64,000 bases of DNA from Lycorma delicatula. Its lineage: Eukaryota > Arthropoda > Insecta > Hemiptera > Fulgoridae. The translations under genes and the position numbers were made by a program. Every line of letters starts with the position of its first letter. The stretch's first letter is position 1. The notes under the pieces are model-generated. The model made no database searches. It saw only the letters and a program-made list of their open reading frames with translations, and was not told the origin of the DNA. The stretch spans positions 11,694,522-11,758,521 of the forward strand of contig NC_134465.1 in NCBI RefSeq assembly GCF_047948215.1. Direction: 5' to 3'. Shown here piece after piece: positions 57,469-64,000 of the stretch.

Positions 57469-58773
57469 CAAGGGATGTTCAGTAATTAACAAGACAAATT
57501 GATATAACAAAAAACAGTTCATTCAATGACAATGAAATTTTTTGAGGGTCAAGTCGGCAACCTTAGGAACACATTTAATCAGCTGTTCGATCATAATTAA
57601 TCTAAACAAAACTTCTTTTGTTGATATCAGAATGTCAGCTCTGCTTGAAACGTATGTCAGAAGAGCAATATTCAGTGATAAGATTTTTGCTATTGAAAGG
57701 TGTGAAACTAGCGGAAATTTACTCAAGAATGTTGAAACAGTACGGTGAAAAGTGTTTAAATTGCAGTAAAGTGTAAAAGGGGGTGGAAGAGTTTAATTCA
57801 GGTAGAACAAGTGGACTGATCTCCATCACTCTGGAAGACCAGTTGAAGTTTCGACTTCTGCACTGGAAAATTGCATAAATGATCTGATTCGCAAAGACGG
57901 GCAAGTCAAAATTTCCCAAATTGCTAGTTTTTTTTGTAATACTAGTGTTGGAACTGTGTATTCAATCATTCACGATGTGCTGAATAATCACAAAACATGT
58001 TCAAGATAGTTCCAAGACAGTTGATTCAAGCCTATAAAGACAATCGAATTTGCATTTCTTCTGATCTCAAAGAACGGTTTGAAGCAGAAGGTAATGGTAA
58101 TGACCTTCTACACAGGAAATGTAGATACACCATTTTGAGCCCGAACCTAAACGGCAAAGTCTTGAGTGGAAACATTTGGATTCACCTACCAAAAAAATTC
58201 AAACTCATGTGTCAGCCAGTACAGTGATGTTGACGATCTTCTGGGAGTAATAAGGCCCAATTTTTAGTGACTATTTAGAATAATGTATCGTGAACAGAGT
58301 ACTATTCTATTATGCTCCTAAAGAAAATGAGACCTGCGACCTAATGTGAAGACGTCACAGCGTTTTCTTGCATAACAATGCGTGCACCTACATCGCTCAG
58401 AGAACAGGAGAAATGCTCAAGAAGTTGGGTTAGGAAGTGTTGCCACATCCTCCTTACAGCCCAGGCCTCACCCCGTCCGAGTTTCATTTATTTGGCTTGC
58501 TCAAAGACTTTTTATGTGGCAAGAAGTTTAATGACAACACAGCAGTCAAAAAAGCGGTACACAAATTGCTCAAACAGCAAGGTAAAGACTTCTATGCTGT
58601 GGGAATCAGAAAGCTCACAGAACGGTGGGACAAGTGTCTAAATGCTGTTGGAGACAATGTCTCCAGCAACATTTAGAGACTTGTCCAGCAACATAAGTAG
58701 TGTAAGTTTCATTATATTGAATAAATAGTTTTTTTTAACATCAATTTGTTCGTTAATTATTGAATGTACCTCA
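57469..58773 (+). mobile_element. Mariner transposon inside the WDR55-like intron
   Basis: 1,305 bp with inverted ends: CAAGGGATGTTCAGTAATTA and ACAAATTGAT at the left, ATCAATTTGTTCGTTAATTA to CCTCA at the right, each next to TA (57467-57468 and 58774-58775). Full mariner length. It lies 48 bp from the intron's acceptor side. Confidence 0.9.
57654..58676 (+). pseudogene. Mariner transposase pseudogene in the intron
   Basis: Starts MSEEQYSVIRFLLLKGVKL at 57654 with AEIYSRMLKQYGEKC, then a stop. After a shift: SGRPVEVSTSALENCINDLI and KISQIASFFCNTSVGTVYSI (57830-57975). HKTCSR follows. The first aspartate region (near 58110) is garbled, though PKKFKL-type sequence and TIFWE follow. The second motif reads FLHNNACTYIAQRTGEML, asparagine in place of aspartate (near 58370). 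HPPYSPGLTPSEFHLFGLLK near 58440-58500 has glutamate at the third position. The end is IRKLTERWDKCLNAVGDNV, stop at 58674-58676. It is inactive at all three catalytic positions. Confidence 0.9.
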
Positions 58774-59734
58774 TATATAAATAATGATAATAATAATTTA
58801 AAAATATAAAGTAAACTTTCTATTAAAGAAATGTTAAAACAAAAAAATATACTCAAAAATTGTTTTCTTAAAATCTACAACTATAATTAATTAAATGCTA
58901 AAACAATTATCAATAACAATATTACTCAAGAGAAAAACAATTTCTAACAGCGTGAATTGTCGGGGAGTGCGACTTAAAATTTGAAATTTAAAAAATTAAA
59001 TTTATGCTTTTGCTTAGGACTGCAAAAAAACAATAACAGTTGTTTAAATCTTTTACTCTGATTTTAAAAATGTTATCAGAAATAATTATTCCATAATGCT
59101 TCGCGATTATTCTTTTGTTTATACATCATTAAATTAATATTTTTTCATTTATTTTTTGTACATATATTTCCTCAGCGTCTACCGATGATTATTTAACAAC
59201 TGAATTGACATTTAGTTTTAGATAATGACTAAAATTGTTAATTTCCTGTCTATAGTAGCATAATTATAAAGGGAAAGAAAAAAAGTTTACCGATCACCCA
59301 AAGTTTGCGTATCAACATTTTTGCAAATGCCAATGTTACAAGATACCTTTGGTATGAAAAATACAAAAAGTTTTTTTAGACATTTCCAAAAGATGTATGT
59401 ACATGTGTGTTGGCCTGTATTTTGATTTACGTCATCAAACAGGTTCAACATAAATTTTTCAAAATGTAGTAAAAAATTTCTATATATGGAGGAGCATTGA
59501 TTTTTGGGCAAAATTAAAAAAAAGAAGAGAAAGTTTTTGCCATTTTCAGTTTCTCACTTTTTTACATAATGTTCTTAGAAAATTGAGCTTCAATAAAATT
59601 AAAGTACTAAAGTTATTTAAAATTTCAAAGTTTCATGATGTTAGTCAGATTAGGTGTAGGTGGATATTCAACACTATTTCTGCCTAATCTAAATAACTCC
59701 ATCGAACAAAAAAATTGAAATTTGACACACATAT
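58774..59734. other. Intronic AT-rich stretch
   Basis: No gene or repeat recognised in this part of the intron. Confidence 0.5.
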
Positions 59735-60200
59735 TTGGCTGTCTATATATCCCAGTCCTGGGCTGATTTTTATCCCGTTGGACAAGAAGCACATGATGCC
59801 AATTTTTTTAACTGTATATTACCTATCACTGCACCAAATTGGGCTGATTTATCAAAGTAAATAATCAATCCGATATAAACTTTTAAGCCTTAAAAAAAAC
59901 AAGGGGCTGAATAGGACCCTTACTTAAAATATCAACTGCTTTATACATTAATTTTCAAGACTGAAAATCCAACTACATCTAGTATTAATGTAGATGATAA
60001 GTGAAATTATTTTTTAAATAAAGAAAATGTGGTCCCATGAAAGCAGAGTTAGAATTTAAAAATATTTTGAATTTTTTTATAATTTCTGATATTTAATCTG
60101 TTTTACAAGTTGTGACCGTTGTTAAAAATATTGTAAGTAGCTGTGAAGCAAGAAGGTGTTAAAAGACCAAAGTTATACAACCCTTTGCCGACTCTTTTTT
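59735..60200 (+). repeat. Old interspersed repeat E, copy 2
   Basis: The diverged partner of 43690-44170, see that entry for the aligned blocks. Both copies also have a T-rich stretch with GAATTTTT about 80 bases after the ATCTAGTATTAATGT block. Confidence 0.65.
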
Positions 60201-60351
60201 TTATAAACGGTCTAGACAGTTTTTTGTTTCCAAATTTATTTAAACCATTTTTATAGGTATTTTTGTCCTACTTTATATAATACTGGATAGTTCTTAAGTT
60301 AACTCAGAATTAAAAGTCAAATGGAATGATACTAGCAAAACTGTTTATATA

Positions 60352-61442
60352 TGGGTGACCCATAAGTAGTAACCACAGTTCGAATTGCCATAACTTCCAG
60401 TAGAAGTACATTTTCTACTCATGTTCCAAAAGTTTTTTTTTTACAGGTTGAACTTCTGTAATGGCAACTAGTAGGATTCCTCTGGAACAATGAATTCAAT
60501 GTGCATGTTTGCACTCTGCAACCCACAACGTGCAAGAGGTTTATCGCCTTCAGTGTCTGGAGTACGCACTAGATGCACTAAAGCCAAAGACTATTGCACG
60601 TTTAAACAAACACTTCGATGGAACTGGCAATGTACTGGATATGCCACGCGCATAGAGATCAAAAACAGTCAAAATGGCCGAGAACAAGGAGCGGCTGCAG
60701 CAAGTGTTGGTGTCGTCACCCCAGAAATCCTAATCGATACGCCATCTGTCAGCAACACTGATAATTTCAAGATCATTATTACAACAAACGCACAAAGATG
60801 TGAAAGTGAAACCGTATCATCCAAGACACATCACAGGTTAAGTAAACATGATCCTTATTGCCGCCTGCAGTTTGCCGCAGACTGGCACACAAAGTCTTCT
60901 TGAGTCGGAAGAGTCACATCCAAAGTCGGAACAGAATGTGGTGTGGACTGATGAAGCCAAATTTCACCTGTCCAGTAGTGTAAACAATCATAAATGTGTT
61001 TACCGGTGTATGTTGAATCCAAATGCGGTAGTCGAGTACGACGATAAAAGTGCCGGCATCATGGTCTGTGAAGGTGGTCATTGACCCTTTCTTCTTTGAA
61101 GATGACATCGATGGTGAGTATTACCTGGAGCTTATTAGTCACGCTGTTTACCTCCTTACAACAACGGAAAGACTTCTTTGATCAGTTGTGATGGCAGCAG
61201 GATGAGCTTACTGAGGAATTTACTGCTGTTCCTCATGAACTGAATGCAAAATTGTGTCTTTGCGATTACAGACCTGTATTAATGCTGATGGCATGCAAGT
61301 TGATCGCACAAAGGAAAATCGATATTAAAGCGTGTTCGTGTTTTAAAATCTATTTTTGTTACAAAATGTGTTTTCTTTTCATTTCTACACTGCTAGAAAT
61401 TATGGCGCATTAAATTTTGGTCTACTGCTTATGGGCCACCCC
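60352..61442 (+). mobile_element. Tc1-type transposon remnant in the WDR55-like intron
   Basis: 1,091 bp. The inverted ends GGGTGACCCATAAGTAGTAA (left) and CTACTGCTTATGGGCCACCC (right) lie next to TA (60350-60351 and 61443-61444). About 200 bp shorter than usual, consistent with internal deletions in the catalytic half of the gene. Confidence 0.88.
60461..61330 (+). pseudogene. Tc1-type transposase pseudogene
   Basis: MATSRIPLEQ starts at 60461 and is followed at once by a stop. VYRLQCLEYALDALKPKTIA and RLNKHFDGTGNVLDMPRA form the first helix-turn-helix (60535-60650). ENKERLQQVLVSSP follows. VVWTDEAKFHLSSSVNNHKC (60938-60990) carries the first acidic motif (WTDEAKF), then GIMVCEGGH. Further on DPFFFEDDIDGEYYLELI (61085-61140). 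The second and third acidic motifs are absent, apparently deleted between 61150 and 61200. ELTEEFTAVPHELNAKLCL and a C-INADGMQV ending (61205-61310) are the C-terminus. Confidence 0.87.
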
Positions 61443-61905
61443 TACGCTAATTCAAGTTGTCTCTTTTTTTGTAATTTACACTTTCAGTAATTTTACATGT
61501 ACTGAACCTAATTACAGTAATCTAAATAAAATATCTATCTATTGCCACAGCCTCTGCAATTACAATTGTAACTAGACCCGATGTTAATGTTACTGATTAA
61601 TTCTGTTCTGCACAGATTTCATTACATCTTTTAATCTAATGATAAAGTATTTACATTAAAATAAAATCTCATTTAACTTATGAAAACATCAATGTCAATT
61701 TTTATATTTTTTCTTTATTCTACGTTCATTTGAAATGGGAATGTTAAGGAACATCAAAGAGACAAAATAGTGAATGTTCCCTGATCCCAACAATAAAAAT
61801 TACATTGGACTGTTTCAATTTTATAGAACATTAATGCTGGATGAAATAAAACACTCAATTAAACACACATTGTTACATCCAATAAACTTAATACCTATTT
61901 AGTAA

Positions 61906-61906
<1 letters not shown>

Positions 61907-61951
<45 letters not shown>
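61907..61951. repeat. (TTA)n microsatellite, about 15 units
   Basis: An uninterrupted TTA/ATT run close to the donor side of the intron. Confidence 0.95.
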
Positions 61952-61969
61952 GTTGTTAACATTACTTAC

Positions 61970-62187
61970 CTTATCTGTCCATCTTCCCAACCGGTGATGA
62001 CAATGTTGTCAGATATAGAAACTAGACAATTTATGGCCTTTTTGCTAGGACCTGGATACACATCGCTATGCAATCCAAATTCTCCCCAGTTATAAAACAC
62101 TAATTTACCATTAGCAGTACCAGCAACTAATTTACTTTCATCACGGCATAAACCAGCACAAGTGTACTCAGATTCATAAACCTCAGA
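61970..62187 (-). CDS. WDR55: WDR55-like WD-repeat protein, penultimate exon
   Basis: A 218-base internal exon on minus. The acceptor TTTTTTTTCAG lies just above 62187. The exon reads SEVYESEYTCAGLCRDESKL, VAGTANGKLVFYNWGEFGLH, PGPSKKAINCLVSISDNIVI and TGWEDGQI, and ends in AG before the donor GTAAGT (61969-61964). It leaves two bases of a codon, which the last exon completes as arginine. The content is parts of two beta-propeller blades with family-typical xAGTxxGKLxxYNWGEFG and TGWEDGxIR strings. In WDR55 this segment immediately precedes the LFPNR-VGQH block, exactly as here. Earlier exons were not found up to 64000, so the gene continues beyond the window. Confidence 0.92.
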
Positions 62188-62439
62188 CTGAAAAAAAATG
62201 TGCTTATTACATATAATAGAAATATCATTGCATTTAATGAACATTTTATTAAATTACAAAAAAAAAAAAAATTTTCTTATCTGCTTTACTAAATTTTAAA
62301 AAGAAATTCTAAATTTATTACTATTTTTCTAAGTAAACACTTGTTTCTCCTTTCAGTCCTTGGATTTAATTCAAATCAAGTTATGACAACTGATACTTAA
62401 ATTTATTTCATTTATGAAATACATTTAAATTTATAATTT
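62188..62439. other. Intronic AT-rich stretch
   Basis: Intron upstream of the WDR55-like exon. Nothing recognised. Confidence 0.5.
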
Positions 62440-62713
62440 GAAATTTCAGAAATTTTCTTCTAATAATACACCTGTCAAAATCATCTGTTTCACGTTTATT
62501 ATGAGGAGAAAAATCCTTTTTTTTCTTCGGCATCTCTATTTGAGAACCACTAGCCTCTGCTTTGGATGCGATTTTCCTGATGTCAAATACTGTAGACCAG
62601 CTTAAGTTTAGAATTCTACAAGCACGTTCTGTTGTTCTTACAAGAAGCACCAATAATCCATTTTTTCTTTGACATGTTTGACTTCGAAGAGGTTTTCTGC
62701 ATTCACTTGACAT
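62440..62713 (-). pseudogene. N-terminal DNA-binding part of a Tc1/mariner-like transposase
   Basis: On minus from ATG at 62713: MSSECRKPLRSQTCQRK, then CRILNLSWSTVFDIRKIASK (a helix-turn-helix), a basic linker PKKKKDFSPHNK and RETDDFDRCIIRRKF. The last block, DDFDxxxIRR, marks the N-terminal domain of an insect transposase class with a DDE catalytic half. The reading stops making sense right after it, with no catalytic domain. It lies in an upstream intron of the WDR55-like gene on the same strand. It could instead be an exapted DNA-binding exon; no splice donor was seen at its end, which argues against that. Confidence 0.65.
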
Positions 62714-62944
62714 CTTAACACGACCACAAAGTAACAACAGTTGCAATTTCCAATGCAAAGAACAGAGAATATTTGTTTTTATTAGTGATAACACGTTTAC
62801 AAATTATGTAATGCTTATAACTACACGGCTAATTTAAAATTTTAACCCACAATTCTACAACTCGCGCACCTCTGTTCATTGTACCATTACTTAAACCAAA
62901 ACAACTGATCTAAGAAATTTATACTTTATTTACTTGTATATACA
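62714..62944. other. Intronic stretch
   Basis: No gene or repeat recognised. Confidence 0.5.
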
Positions 62945-63190
62945 TTTTTTAGTGGGATATATTTTCATCATGCTTAGGTTTCTATAAAGCCTGAATACTT
63001 TAACCGTTATTTATTAGTACTATTCTCACAACCATGAGAATAATGAACACTGTGAGGGTCTAAGGGACACTCCGCTCCTTAGTTCTCTGAATAGATGGTG
63101 AGGCAAGCCAAGCGATTCCCTGACTGACTAGTACCATATAAATATACAAACAATTGATCGGTACAGATGGTGAGGTGGACACGTCCTCCT
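62945..63190 (-). repeat. Interspersed repeat D, copy 2
   Basis: The reverse complement shares GTTCATTATTCTCATGGTTG, ATAAATAACGGTTAAAGTAT and TCAGGCTTTATAGAAACCT with 43145-43245. Its upstream part (63060-63190) is different from the GC-rich head of copy 1. Confidence 0.65.
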
Positions 63191-64000
63191 TTATTTTATG
63201 CTATTATTTGTTTTCAAAAACTGTACGTTTTAAAATTGTAAATGAAATCTGCTGCAGCACTAATCAATACAACAATTACTATTAAAGTAAAACTAGAGGT
63301 GATAATTTGTAAAATTGTAAAAATACATGTACATACTGGTCAGAGGGTTGGTTAAATTGCAGCGAAAGAGGTTTGGTATATCAAAACTTATGAAATTTTT
63401 TCATAAGAGCAAGGGACATGGAACAAACATGTACAGAAAATAAATGGAATACACATGTAAAAAAAAACATGGCCTTTTTTCATGAAGCACCCTTGTTTGT
63501 TATCAATGTAATAATAAGGGGGCATTAGAACTTACCTTGAATAATTAAGATCATTAAAAAAATAAAAAAGTAAATTATACTTTAATTCAACTGAATTTAT
63601 TTTTTGCCATCACACATTTTATTTTTTCACATTTATTAATAACAGAACCCAAATGATAGTTAAAGTTAAAAAATTATTTTTTATTTTAAATATTCAGGAG
63701 TAGCTAGCAAACATCAGTTTGACTGCTAGCATCAAGTTATCAGATAAGAAAATAAAAGCAAAATGTATGAGGCGATTGAAGTTTCAAAGCTTAATGAATT
63801 AAGGTAATATTAATTATTTCAACGATAAAAATATCTGGGAAAAATAATACATTTTATTAATGGATTAAAGAAAAAATGTTTTCAAACAAAATCCATTTAC
63901 TTATTTGTATAATAATCATTGACTTAGTGATGAAACAATTTGGGACCAGATTTATTATTTGTTACAAGTGTGGAGAGACTGTCTTCTGTGTACTGCCAAA
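63191..64000. other. AT-rich stretch, probably WDR55 intron
   Basis: No exon could be defined. A donor-like GTAAGT on minus at about 63529-63534 follows sequence with no WD-repeat reading, so it is not called. Confidence 0.5.

Larger units (their letters stand above)
57418..61969 (-). other. Intron between the last two WDR55-like exons
   Basis: A 4,552-bp intron in minus orientation. The donor GTAAGTAATG lies at 61969 and below, the acceptor CTTTTTATAG ends at 57418. It holds a full-length mariner remnant (57469-58773), an old repeat (59735-60200), a Tc1-type remnant (60352-61442) and a trinucleotide repeat (61907-61951). Both transposon genes point antisense to WDR55. Confidence 0.88.

Noticed and set aside
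63480..63620. Possible WDR55 exon ending at a GTAAGT donor on minus
   Set aside because: The sequence before the donor gives no WD-repeat reading in any frame and lacks a usable acceptor.

Overview
This is AT-rich eukaryotic nuclear DNA, almost certainly from an insect. I see no bacterial-type operons and no long uninterrupted genes. There are many (TA)n and other simple repeats, spliced exons with GT/AG borders, tRNA-headed SINEs, non-LTR retrotransposon pieces and a very high load of broken Tc1/mariner transposons of the kinds common in Hemiptera and other insects. The sequence alone does not fix the species; a hemipteran-like host is my inference.

Only one host gene is clearly supported. 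On the minus strand at the right end lie two exons of a WD-repeat protein that matches WDR55 (61970-62187 and the last exon 57174-57417). Their splice phases join exactly and the poly(A) signal follows at 57104-57109. The upstream exons must lie beyond position 64000. The 4.55-kb intron between the two exons was built largely by two DNA transposons (57469-58773 and 60352-61442) and older repeat sequence.

The rest is a transposon graveyard. Reading left to right: a LINE reverse transcriptase end (1-290); a palindromic element split by a SINE (2510-2885); a full-length but dead mariner (7701-9009) followed by a deleted mariner derivative (9051-9606); a mariner split by a SINE (11636-13040); a solo LTR (14002-14590); a mariner (20820-21790); three copies of an ~850-bp repeat (near 18.0, 26.9 and 32.0 kb); four copies of a ~650-bp repeat (near 3.0, 9.6, 15.4 and 19.5 kb); a DDE transposase C-terminus (37515-38050) beside a long inverted repeat (38024-39140) that hosts two SINEs; a Tc1/mariner element with two nested SINEs (45781-47471); a mariner remnant (51930-52870); a degenerate LINE (53640-55390); a mariner C-terminal piece (56020-56345); and the WDR55 exons.

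Two SINE families recur. SINE A (about 150 bp) and SINE B (about 270 bp) have different tRNA-like heads but the same 3' tail of about 45 nt, which suggests one LINE partner mobilised both. No rRNA, CRISPR, intact tRNA or intact transposase gene was found. Nothing here is clearly a new biological system. The most unusual structures are the shared-tail SINE pair, the long inverted repeat at 38-39 kb and several datable nested insertions.
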